A DNA stretch of 8,541 nt from Caulobacter sp. CCH9-E1 (GCF_001556515.1 NZ_LSJA01000278.1:1-8541); one strand, 5' to 3'; positions 1 through 6,629 are shown, counted from the stretch's first letter. The notes: generated from the sequence alone by a model not told the origin. Made by a program: numbers and translations.

Positions 1-1370
1 TCGGCGCTCTGAGCCAGGCTCAGGCGCAGGAGCTGTCGGTCACCCAGATCGGCGGCCTCTCGGCGACCCAGGTCGCGGCCCTGAACACCACGAACCTGAC
101 CTCGCTGAACGCCACTCAGCTCGGCGCGCTCTCGACCACCCAGGTCAAGGGCCTGACGACCGCTCAGCTGGCCAGCCTGAGCACCGCCAACATCGCGGCC
201 CTGGTCCCGACGCAGGTGGGGGCGCTCAGCTCGACCCAGATCGCCGGCTTCACCCCGGGCGGCCTGTCCAACCTGGACGCCACCCAGATGGCGGCGCTGA
301 GCCCGACGCAGGTGCGCGGCTTCACGGCCACGCAGCTGAAGGGCCTGAACGCGGCTGATATCGGCGAGCTGTCGGCGACCCAGGTCAGCGCTCTGTCGGC
401 TCTGCAAATCGGCGCCCTGACGGCCGCGAACGTCTCCGCCCTGGACGCGACCCAAATGGCCGCGCTCAACGAGACGCAGATCAAGGGCCTGACCGCCTCG
501 CAGATCTCGAACCTCACCACCACCGACATCGGTGAGTTGGCGGCGACCCAGATCGGCGCGATGGCGGGCAGCCAGCTGGCGGCGCTGTCGACGTCCAACC
601 TGTCCGCTCTGACCGCGACGCAGGTAGGCGCGATCTCGACCACTCAGATCAAGAGCCTGACCGTCACCCAGGTGAAGAACCTGACGACGACGGACATCGG
701 CGAACTGTCCGAGACCCAGGTCGGCGCCCTGACGAATAGCCAGGTGACGGCCCTGACGTCGAACCAGGCGCAGCAGCTCAGCGTCACCCAGCTTGGCTCG
801 CTCAGCAGCGCCCAAGTGGGGGCCCTGACGTCCACCGCGTTCTCCACGCTGGACGCGACCCAGGTCGGCGCCCTGACGTCGACCCAGGTGAAGGGTCTGA
901 CGGCTACGCAGCTGGGCGCTCTGAGCGCGGCCGACGTCGGCCAGTTCGTCGACACGCAAATCGCGGCCTTGAGCATCCTGCAGCTGGCGGCTCTGTCGGC
1001 GGCGAATGTCTCGGCGCTCGACGCCACCCAGACCGCGGCTTTGACGGCGACCCAGGTCAAGGGCCTGACGGCGACCCAGCTGAAAGGCCTGAACGCGACC
1101 GATATCGGCGATCTGTCGGCGACCCAGCTGTCGGCGCTGACGAGCACCCAACTGGGCGCTCTGTCGACGACGGTGATCAACAGTCTGACGACGACCCAGG
1201 TCGGCCAGCTGCAACCCTCGCAGCTGAGCGGCCTGACCTCGACGCAGCTGGATCATCTGTCGACGACCAACATCGCGAGCCTGACGTCCACCCAGGCCAA
1301 CGCCCTGACCCAGACCCAGGTCCAAAGCCTGGACGACGCTCAGATCGCGGCCTACCTGACCGTGAGCTGA
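1..1370 (+). CDS. Octapeptide-repeat protein, Ser/Thr/Gln/Leu-rich, 5' end outside window
   Basis: The reading frame is open from base 3 to the TGA at 1368-1370 and has no start of its own in the window, so this is the C-terminal 455 residues of a longer protein. Apart from two leading residues and the tail YLTVS, all of it is 56 unbroken eight-residue units with consensus L-[ST]-x-T-Q-[VIL]-x-[AGS]. Position 1 is Leu in 51 units and Phe, Met or Ile in the other five. Position 5 is Gln in 42. There is no Cys or Trp, one Tyr, one His and very few charged residues; Lys or Arg sits mostly at position 7 of certain units. A GTG at 216 could start a shorter protein, but the same repeat continues unbroken upstream, so I reject it. 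I do not recognise a named family. A low-complexity, Cys-free, Thr/Ser-rich repeat next to glycosyltransferases suggests a secreted or surface protein. The C-terminal tail vaguely resembles type I secretion substrates, but no RTX motif, signal peptide or anchor is visible here. Confidence 0.85.
   Translation, partial: GALSQAQAQELSVTQIGGLSATQVAALNTTNLTSLNATQLGALSTTQVKGLTTAQLASLSTANIAALVPTQVGALSSTQIAGFTPGGLSNLDATQMAALSPTQVRGFTATQLKGLNAADIGELSATQVSALSALQIGALTAANVSALDATQMAALNETQIKGLTASQISNLTTTDIGELAATQIGAMAGSQLAALSTSNLSALTATQVGAISTTQIKSLTVTQVKNLTTTDIGELSETQVGALTNSQVTALTSNQAQQLSVTQLGSLSSAQVGALTSTAFSTLDATQVGALTSTQVKGLTATQLGALSAADVGQFVDTQIAALSILQLAALSAANVSALDATQTAALTATQVKGLTATQLKGLNATDIGDLSATQLSALTSTQLGALSTTVINSLTTTQVGQLQPSQLSGLTSTQLDHLSTTNIASLTSTQANALTQTQVQSLDDAQIAAYLTVS
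9..1352 (+). repeat. 56 tandem 24-bp units coding octapeptides, with 168-bp and 744-bp higher-order periods
   Basis: Starting at the CTG at base 9, each 24 bases encode one octad and 56 octads fit exactly to base 1352 with no indel. Typical units are LSATQVSA, LDATQMAA, LTATQLKG and LTTTDIGE. Unit types recur every seven octads (168 bp): an Asn-type unit such as LTAANVSA, then a DATQxAA unit, two units often ending KG, an Asp/Asn unit such as LTTTDIGE, and two plain TQ units. Units 1-25 also align in order with units 32-56, an offset of 31 octads (744 bp). For example LSVTQIGG matches LSVTQLGS, and LNAADIGE matches LNATDIGD. Codons vary between copies, so this is an old repeat kept at the protein level rather than a fresh DNA expansion. 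Confidence 0.95.
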
Positions 1371-1375
1371 TCCCA

Positions 1376-1406
1376 GCCGCCGCTCGCGCTCTCGGGCGCG
1401 GGCGGC
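1376..1406 (+). terminator. GC-rich hairpin just after the repeat-protein stop
   Basis: GCCGCC at 1376-1381 can pair with GGCGGC at 1401-1406. After a three-base bulge, CGCGC (1385-1389) pairs with GCGCG (1396-1400) around a six-base loop. It begins six bases after the stop codon, where a transcription end would be expected. No T-run follows, so it is not a canonical intrinsic terminator. It could slow polymerase, protect the mRNA 3' end, or lower read-through into the glycosyltransferase genes. In DNA of this GC content such hairpins also arise by chance. Confidence 0.35.
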
Positions 1407-1457
1407 GATGGCTCCAGATGAATGGTCGGGCCCTGAACCCCATGCCATGATCGGACT

Positions 1458-1476
1458 TGGCGCGACTCGCGCGCCA
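1458..1476. promoter_or_regulatory. Perfect inverted repeat TGGCGCG-N5-CGCGCCA upstream of the GT41 gene
   Basis: The arms at 1458-1464 and 1470-1476 are exact reverse complements with a 5-base centre (ACTCG). The element lies 44 bases upstream of the preferred ATG at 1521, in the only gap (1371-1520) between the repeat protein and the glycosyltransferases. It could be an operator for a dimeric regulator or an mRNA hairpin in the leader. I see no convincing -35/-10 pair next to it. Seven-base GC-rich arms can occur by chance, so confidence is limited. Confidence 0.35.
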
Positions 1477-1511
1477 TGCTCACCCATGGCTGTCCGTCGC
1501 CTACCGGTATC

Positions 1512-1517
1512 AGGAAG
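1512..1517 (+). promoter_or_regulatory. Ribosome binding site AGGAAG selecting the GT41 start at 1521
   Basis: AGGAAG ends three bases before ATG 1521 (AGGA five bases before). The in-frame ATG at 1476 would add 15 residues (MLTHGCPS...) unlike the usual start of this family and has no comparable site upstream. This supports the downstream start. Confidence 0.6.
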
Positions 1518-1520
1518 ACT

Positions 1521-3551
1521 ATGGCCGACATCGATACGTTCGATCTGCTCAGCAAGCTTACCGCCGAGGGCTGCTCGCTCGGCGAGTTGATCACCATCGC
1601 CTCGGAACTGGCCCAGGCGGGCAAGCCGCAGGTGGCGGACCAGGCCTACAAGATCTGGGCGCGCTTCAACCCCGAGCATCCGCAGCTGTGCGTGGCGCTG
1701 TTCAATCGCTCGGTGCTCCAGTCGGCCTTAGGCGACAACGCGGGCGCGGCCGCCTCGCTGGAGCAGGCGATCACGCTCAATCCCGACTTCATGCCGGCCT
1801 ATGTGAACCTGGGCGGCCTGCAGGAGCGGGCGGGGCTGGGCGAGCTGGCGATCGCCACCTGGGAACTCGGCGCGAACCGCTCCGCCAACATCAACGGCAT
1901 GGCGGTCAGCTACGCCTTCACTTGTCTCAAGCAGATCGCGCGCCTCCTGGGGGACCTGCATCAGCCGGCGCGCGCCGAGATGGCGCTACAGCGCGCGGCG
2001 GACATCGATCCGAACGCCATGGACGTGATCGGCCAGCTGGTCGCCACGCGCCTGTCGCAGTGCAAGTGGCCGGTCCTGGCGCCGTCGGAACGCGTCAGCC
2101 GCGAGACCCTGCTCAGAGGCGTCAATCCTCTGTCGATCGCGGCCTATACCGACGATCCCATGCTGCTGCTCGCGGCGGCCAACACCCTGATCGAGCGCGA
2201 GGTCAAGGCGACGCCCGAACAGGTCCGCGCCGACCGGCGCGACGCGCCGATCGACCTGGCCGGCCGTCGGCTGCGGATCGGCTACATCTCTTCCGATCTC
2301 CGCGATCATGCGGTCGGCTATCTGATGGCCGAGCTGTTCGAGGTCCACGACAAGAAGAAGGTCGAGGTCTTCGCCTATTACTGCGGTCCGGAATCCAGCG
2401 ACGGCCTGAACACCCGCATCCGCGCGGCGGTGGAGCATTTCATCGACATCCGCCCGATGAGCGATGATGAAGCCGCTCAGCGCATCGCCGACGACGGCAT
2501 CGACATCCTGGTCGACGTCAATGGCCACACCCGCGACGCCCGCACCGCCGTCTTCGCGCGCCGGCCCGCGCCCATCCTGGTCAACTGGCTGGGCTATCCG
2601 GGGACAATGGGCAGCGACTTCCACCACTACATCATCGCCGACCCGTGGATCATCCCGCCGGAGATGGAGCACTACTACTCCGAGGCCGTGCGCCGGATCC
2701 CCTGCTATCAGCCCAATGATCGGCGCCGGCGCGTCCAGGAGGAATGCCCGACGCGCGCCGAGGCGGGCTTGCCCGAAGACGGCTTTGTCTTCTGCTGCTT
2801 CAACGGCGTCCAGAAGATCACGCCGCACGTGTTCGACCGCTGGATGCAGATCCTGAAACGCACGCCCGGCAGCGTCCTGTGGCTGCTGGACAGCAATCCA
2901 GAAGCCAACGCCCGTCTGCGCGACTCCGCGGAAGCCAAGGGCGTGGACCGCACGCGCATCGTCTTCGCGCCGAAACTGCAGAACGCCTACCACTTGGCGC
3001 GTTATCGGCTGGCGGACCTCTTCCTGGACACCACGCCCTATGGCGCGCACACGACGGCCTCGGACGCCCTCTGGATGGCGGTGCCGGTGCTGACCTGGTC
3101 GGGCCGCAGCTTCGCGTCGCGGGTCTGCGGGAGCCTCGTCCGGAGCGCCGGCCTGCCCGAAATGGTGGTCGATAGCGGCGAGGCCTATGTCGAGAAGGCC
3201 GTCGAGATCGGCGCCGATCGCGAGAAGGCCAGGGCCTTGCGCGCGACGCTGGAGGCCAACCGCGACAGCTGCGTGCTGTTCAACATGGACCTGCTGGCCG
3301 ACAGCCTTGAGACGCTCTATGGCGAGATGGTCGCCGAGTATCAGGCCGGCGGGCGGCCCAGCCCGGACCTGACCAACCTGGACGTCTATATGAACGTGGG
3401 CCTGGAGCTGGACCAGGATCAGCGCGAGATGCAGGCGGTGGAGGACTACGAGGGCCTTTATCGGCAAGCCTTGGCCCGTCGTCACAAGCTCAGGTCGATA
3501 CCCGCCGACAACCGGATCTGGACGCCCGATGCGCGTCGGACCGCCGTCTGA
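1521..3551 (+). CDS. TPR-containing SPINDLY/OGT-like glycosyltransferase (GT41 family)
   Basis: A 676-residue soluble, probably cytoplasmic protein. Residues ~37-130 form two to three TPR-like helical repeats (for example 72-100, DNAGAAASLEQAITLN onward), which in this family bind the acceptor protein. Residues ~250-560 match the bacterial SPINDLY-type O-GlcNAc transferase catalytic region in order: RRLRIGYISSDLRDHAVG (249-266), VNGHT (333-337), NWLGYPGTMG (355-364), YIIADP (370-375), FCCFNGVQKITP (424-435), SVLWLL (451-456), HLARYRLADLFLDT (491-504) and HTTASDALW (510-518). By alignment with human OGT, His263 fits the active-site His, Lys432 the UDP-phosphate-binding Lys of the YKIDP segment, and Asp515 the sugar/UDP-contacting Asp of HTTGMD. 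All are present, so the enzyme looks active. The expected role is transfer of a sugar from a nucleotide donor to Ser/Thr (or Asn, as in HMW1C relatives) of a protein. Donor and acceptor cannot be read from sequence; the repeat protein upstream is the closest candidate. The next glycosyltransferase gene starts at or within its 3' end. Confidence 0.93.
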   Translation: MADIDTFDLLSKLTAEGCSLGELITIASELAQAGKPQVADQAYKIWARFNPEHPQLCVALFNRSVLQSALGDNAGAAASLEQAITLNPDFMPAYVNLGGLQERAGLGELAIATWELGANRSANINGMAVSYAFTCLKQIARLLGDLHQPARAEMALQRAADIDPNAMDVIGQLVATRLSQCKWPVLAPSERVSRETLLRGVNPLSIAAYTDDPMLLLAAANTLIEREVKATPEQVRADRRDAPIDLAGRRLRIGYISSDLRDHAVGYLMAELFEVHDKKKVEVFAYYCGPESSDGLNTRIRAAVEHFIDIRPMSDDEAAQRIADDGIDILVDVNGHTRDARTAVFARRPAPILVNWLGYPGTMGSDFHHYIIADPWIIPPEMEHYYSEAVRRIPCYQPNDRRRRVQEECPTRAEAGLPEDGFVFCCFNGVQKITPHVFDRWMQILKRTPGSVLWLLDSNPEANARLRDSAEAKGVDRTRIVFAPKLQNAYHLARYRLADLFLDTTPYGAHTTASDALWMAVPVLTWSGRSFASRVCGSLVRSAGLPEMVVDSGEAYVEKAVEIGADREKARALRATLEANRDSCVLFNMDLLADSLETLYGEMVAEYQAGGRPSPDLTNLDVYMNVGLELDQDQREMQAVEDYEGLYRQALARRHKLRSIPADNRIWTPDARRTAV

Positions 3552-4623
3552 CCACGACATGCGCGTCTTTCCGCCCGTCTATCCCTGGAACGCTTTCGAC
3601 AGCCGCCGATGGATGGAGTTCTATCGGTCGCCGGTCATCCCGCGCGTTCCTGGGCCGAGAAACCTGACGGTCCACGCCGAGTCCGAGGAAATGCGGCATC
3701 GGCTGATGTCCGAATTCGACCACGTGCATTTCGACCGGGTCGGACGCCTCGACGGCGAGTTTGTCAGCAGCAGCACGGGCTTGCTTCTGTTCGACCGGGC
3801 CGGCGCCTGCCTGCAAGCCAACTTCCCCGGCGGCAGCTCGATGGCGGCGACGCTGACGTTCACCGAGGCCAACAGCCCGGCCCTTTGGGACTATCGCCAA
3901 TCCCTGCGAGACGACTGGGACACGCTGCCGCTGATCGAGAACGCGGCGGTCTTCAGCCACATCTATTCGAACAACTACTACCACTTCTCGTTTGAGCTTC
4001 TGCAGAAGTTCCGGCTGATCCAGGACCACGACATCAGGGTCGTGGTGATGCCCTCGCCGATCTATCACAATGGCGTCTTCCGCGAGATGATCTCCCAGGC
4101 TCTGGGCGATCGCCTGCTCTTGCCGGCGACCGAGGTCGCTCGCCTGAAGAACCCGATGCTGGTCGAGGCCTGGCAGTCCGACGAGGGGCTCCGCTGGCTG
4201 CGGGCGTTCGTGGGCAGAACCCTGCCGGCGGAGGGGTGCCGCTACTACATCCGGCGCAATCCGCTGAAACCCCGTCGCGGCAACAATGTCGCCGAGACGG
4301 AGGCCTTCCTGGCCTTCCTGGAGCGTCACGATTTCACGACGATCGATTTCGGCAATGGCGAGCTTTCGCTGTCCGAGCAGATCGACAAGCTGCAGGGCGC
4401 GTCGTTCGTCCTGGCCGCGCACGGCGCGGGCCTGACGAACCTGTCCTATCTGAATGGCCCCGCCCGCATCGTCGAGATCTTCAGCCGGGCGGTGATCTCG
4501 ACCTCGTTCATCCGGGTTTCGGACGCGCTGGATCTCGAGCATCACGCGATCATCGCCGAGACGCTGGACGAGCAGGGCGACATCATCGTCGACTGCGACC
4601 TGTTGGAAAGCCTGATCGCCTAG
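3529..4623 (+). CDS. Glycosyltransferase family 61 (DUF563-type) protein
   Basis: A protein of 364 residues (354 if the second ATG is used). The C-terminal half carries GT61 hallmarks: SNNYYHFSFELLQKF around residues 147-161 with His152, YYIRRN at 239-244, the donor-site-like motif AAHGAGLTN at 296-304, and RIVEIF at 313-318. GT61 enzymes add sugars such as xylose, GlcNAc or arabinose to glycans or glycoproteins; the bacterial members are mostly uncharacterised and often sit in surface polysaccharide or protein-glycosylation loci. No membrane segment or signal peptide is evident. Two starts are possible. ATG 3529 overlaps the GT41 gene by 23 bases with only a weak TGGA-like site; ATG 3559 begins seven bases after the GT41 stop and has no Shine-Dalgarno. 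Both lie in a 9-base direct repeat (ATGCGCGTC). Either way, translation is probably coupled to the GT41 gene in one operon. It ends in a CTAG shared with the opposite-strand gene. Confidence 0.87.
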   Translation: MRVGPPSDHDMRVFPPVYPWNAFDSRRWMEFYRSPVIPRVPGPRNLTVHAESEEMRHRLMSEFDHVHFDRVGRLDGEFVSSSTGLLLFDRAGACLQANFPGGSSMAATLTFTEANSPALWDYRQSLRDDWDTLPLIENAAVFSHIYSNNYYHFSFELLQKFRLIQDHDIRVVVMPSPIYHNGVFREMISQALGDRLLLPATEVARLKNPMLVEAWQSDEGLRWLRAFVGRTLPAEGCRYYIRRNPLKPRRGNNVAETEAFLAFLERHDFTTIDFGNGELSLSEQIDKLQGASFVLAAHGAGLTNLSYLNGPARIVEIFSRAVISTSFIRVSDALDLEHHAIIAETLDEQGDIIVDCDLLESLIA

Positions 4624-5420
4624 GCCTCGGCCCTGGCCCGCATCAGCACCGCCCCGCCGCTTTCGGCCCAGAGCTCGGCGCCGGCGTCCGTAGGGCCGCC
4701 CAGCGCCGCGATCGTCTCGCCGCAGAAGGCCGGCTTCAGGGCGCGGAACGAAAAGCGCTTGAGCGGTCTGGCGGGCATGGCTTCCAGCAGCAGCAGCGCG
4801 ATCAGCGGACCGTGGACGACGAGGCCCGGATAGCCCTCGACTCCCGTCGCGTAGTCCTGGTCGTAGTGGATGCGGTGGCTATTGGTCGTCGCGGCCGAGA
4901 AGGCGAACAGCAGGGCGGGATCGGTGGCGGTCTCGCGTCTCCACGCCGCGGCCTGGGGCGGATCGGCCTCGGGCGTCCGCGGCGCGGGCGGCGCGGCGGT
5001 GTAGACGATGGTCTGGCGCTCGCTGACGCGCGTCTCGCCGCCCTGGCTGAAGATCCGCTCCACGGTGACGAAGGTGAGGGCCCCGCTGACGCCGGTCTTC
5101 TCCTCCACATTGGCGATCGTCTCGACGAGTTCGGTCTCCTGGCCGGGCAGGAGGGCGCCGGCGAAGGTCATGTCGGCCGCCGCGAACATCCGGCGCGGCG
5201 CTTCGATCGGCGGCAGGAACAGGCCGCGCCGGGGATGGCCGTCCGGGCCGAGGTCCGAGCGCCTGACCGGCTCGGCGAGGCACGCCCAGTGCCAGGCGGG
5301 CGGAACCTCCGCGGGCGGGGCGGGGCGGTCCAGCACGGCGGCGAGCCGCGCGAGGTCAGACGCCTCCAGCACCGTCGTCCGCCGTCTCTGACGGCCGATC
5401 CAGTCGGCGTAGGCGCTCAT
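4620..5420 (-). CDS. HTD2/mesaconyl-C4-CoA-hydratase-like double-hotdog (MaoC-type) dehydratase
   Basis: A 266-residue protein read from ATG 5420-5418; the frame is open further upstream only as a shadow of the neighbouring gene. Residues ~1-145 look like the N-terminal FAS1-like dehydratase hotdog (MFAAADMTFAGALLPGQ near 78-94, then the EEKTGVSGALTFVTVER segment). Residues ~165-266 form the second hotdog with the family signature FAFSAATTNSHRIHYD (172-187), then EGYPGLVVHGPL (195-206). Classical MaoC/R-hydratases have D-x-N-P-x-H here; this subfamily shows N-x-H-R-x-H instead (Asn180, His182, His185), as in HTD2 and 3-methylfumaryl/mesaconyl-C4-CoA hydratases. The likely role is reversible hydration of an enoyl-CoA, possibly a branched or dicarboxylic one; the exact substrate is not deducible. 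Its start overlaps the dehydrogenase stop (TGATG) and there is no Shine-Dalgarno in front, so it is probably translated by reinitiation. Confidence 0.85.
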   Translation of the reverse strand: MSAYADWIGRQRRRTTVLEASDLARLAAVLDRPAPPAEVPPAWHWACLAEPVRRSDLGPDGHPRRGLFLPPIEAPRRMFAAADMTFAGALLPGQETELVETIANVEEKTGVSGALTFVTVERIFSQGGETRVSERQTIVYTAAPPAPRTPEADPPQAAAWRRETATDPALLFAFSAATTNSHRIHYDQDYATGVEGYPGLVVHGPLIALLLLEAMPARPLKRFSFRALKPAFCGETIAALGGPTDAGAELWAESGGAVLMRARAEA

Positions 5421-6586
5421 CAGTAGGAGCGGGGCAGGCCGAGCACATGCTCGGCGACATAGGCCAGGATCAGGTTCGTCGAGATCGGCGCCACCTGATA
5501 GAGGCGCGTCTCGCGGAACTTGCGCTCTATGTCGTACTCCTCGGCGAAGCCGAAGCCGCCGTGGGTCTGCAGGCACATGTCGGCGGCCGCCCACGAGGCT
5601 TCGGAGGCCAGCATCTTGCCGATATTGGCTTGCTCGCCGCAAGGCTGGCCGGCGTCATAGCGGGCGGCGGCGTCATAGACCGTCAGGCGCGTGGCGTGGG
5701 TCTGGGCGTAGGCGCGGGCGATCGGGAACTGCACGCCCTGGTTCTGGCCGATCGGGCGGCCGAACACGACGCGGCTGTTGGCGTAGTCGCGCGCCTTGCC
5801 GATCAGCCAGGCGGCGTCGCCCAGACACTCGGCCCCGATCAGGATCCGCTCGGCGTTCATGCCGTCCAGGATGTAGCGGAAGCCCTTGCCCTCCTCGCCG
5901 ATCAGGCTGTCGGCGGGGATGACCAGATTGTCGAAGAACACCTCGGTGGTGGCGTGGTTCAGCATGGTGGCGATCGGCTTGATCGTCAGGCCGTTCCCCT
6001 TGGCCGCGCGCATGTCGACCAGGAACACCGACAGGCCGTCGGCCTTGCGCGCCACCTGGTCCTTGGGCGTGGTGCGGGCCAGTAGGACCATCAGGTCGGA
6101 ATGCTCCGCCCGGCTGGTCCAGACCTTCTGGCCGTTGATGACGTAGGTGTCGCCCTCGCGCCGGGCGAAGGTCGAGATCGAGGTGGTGTCGGTGCCGGCC
6201 GTGGGCTCGGTGACGCCAAACGCCTGCAGGCGGATCGAGCCATCGGCGATCCTGGGCAGCCAGGTCTCTTTCTGCGCCGGCGAGCCATGCCTCAACACCG
6301 TGCCCATGGTGTACATCTGGGCGTGCAGGGCCGCGGCGTTGCCGCCGCTGGCGTGGACCTCCTCCAGGATCGCCGCCGCCGCCGTCAGGCCAAGGCCGCC
6401 GCCGCCGTACTCCTCGGGAATCAGCACGCCCAGCAGCCCGGCCCTGGTCATGGCCGCGACGAAGTCGGTCGGATAGGCCTTCTCGCGGTCCAGGCCGCGC
6501 CAGTAGGCGGGCGGGAAATCGCGGCACAGCGCGCGCACCGTCTGGCGCAGGGCTTCGATCAGTTCGGGGTCGGCGAGGGCGGACAT
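5420..6586 (-). CDS. Acyl-CoA dehydrogenase, FAD-dependent
   Basis: A full-length 388-residue acyl-CoA dehydrogenase. The N-terminal helical domain contains [15 protein letters not shown] (53-67). The FAD-binding loop [17 protein letters not shown] (123-139) and INGQKVWTS (150-158) follow, then the C-terminal helical domain with [18 protein letters not shown] (273-290) and [17 protein letters not shown] (339-355). It should oxidise an acyl-CoA to the 2-enoyl-CoA, passing electrons to an electron-transfer flavoprotein. The usual C-terminal catalytic Glu (the YEGT motif of medium- and short-chain enzymes) is absent: the aligned segment reads [10 protein letters not shown] (361-370) with Pro at that point. 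Instead Glu246 in GMNAERILI aligns with the alternative catalytic base of isovaleryl-CoA and long-chain dehydrogenases. That fits a branched or bulky substrate. The product could pass to the hydratase-like enzyme encoded just downstream. No strong Shine-Dalgarno is seen before ATG 6586. Confidence 0.92.
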   Translation of the reverse strand: MSALADPELIEALRQTVRALCRDFPPAYWRGLDREKAYPTDFVAAMTRAGLLGVLIPEEYGGGGLGLTAAAAILEEVHASGGNAAALHAQMYTMGTVLRHGSPAQKETWLPRIADGSIRLQAFGVTEPTAGTDTTSISTFARREGDTYVINGQKVWTSRAEHSDLMVLLARTTPKDQVARKADGLSVFLVDMRAAKGNGLTIKPIATMLNHATTEVFFDNLVIPADSLIGEEGKGFRYILDGMNAERILIGAECLGDAAWLIGKARDYANSRVVFGRPIGQNQGVQFPIARAYAQTHATRLTVYDAAARYDAGQPCGEQANIGKMLASEASWAAADMCLQTHGGFGFAEEYDIERKFRETRLYQVAPISTNLILAYVAEHVLGLPRSY

Positions 6587-6629
6587 GGGGCGAGCTTCGA
6601 GCCTTGAACGGGCGCCGTCCAGCCTCCCG

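Noticed and set aside
164..1180. Long minus-strand open frames (159 and 178 codons) abutting each other opposite the repeat protein
   Set aside because: They are a by-product of the 24-base repeat, whose complement lacks stops in one frame. The translation is a Trp/Val/Ala-rich mirror repeat with no independent start signals.
9..1352. CRISPR array or intergenic tandem repeat explanation for the 24-base periodicity
   Set aside because: There is no repeat-spacer alternation; the period is exactly eight codons in one open frame with synonymous variation, so it is coding.
9..1352. Ice-nucleation protein or TAL-effector-type repeat
   Set aside because: The octad consensus lacks the AGYGSTLT-like ice-nucleation motif. 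The LTxxQV resemblance to TAL repeats is limited to a few residues without the 33-35 residue period.
1326..1367. Type I secretion signal or RTX domain at the C-terminus of the repeat protein
   Set aside because: The AYLTVS end has only a vague resemblance. No glycine-rich nonapeptides or other secretion motifs are present, so I do not call it.
1457..2467. 336-codon plus-strand frame overlapping the GT41 gene in another phase
   Set aside because: Arg/Gly/Pro-rich, low-information translation overlapping a recognised gene; no ribosome binding site.
1986..3560. 524-codon minus-strand frame opposite the GT41 gene
   Set aside because: The plus strand encodes a clear full-length GT41 enzyme with all motifs. 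The antisense product has no recognisable motif and is typical of the high-GC third-position shadow frame.
4236..5426. 396-codon plus-strand frame across the GT61 end and the hydratase-like gene
   Set aside because: It overlaps two well-supported genes, is Arg/Gly-rich, and shows no family motif.
5421..5642. N-terminal extension of the hydratase-like protein to a start at 5642
   Set aside because: It lies wholly inside the acyl-CoA dehydrogenase coding region, and the extra residues are a shadow translation. ATG 5420 sits in a TGATG coupling site and gives the family's usual start.
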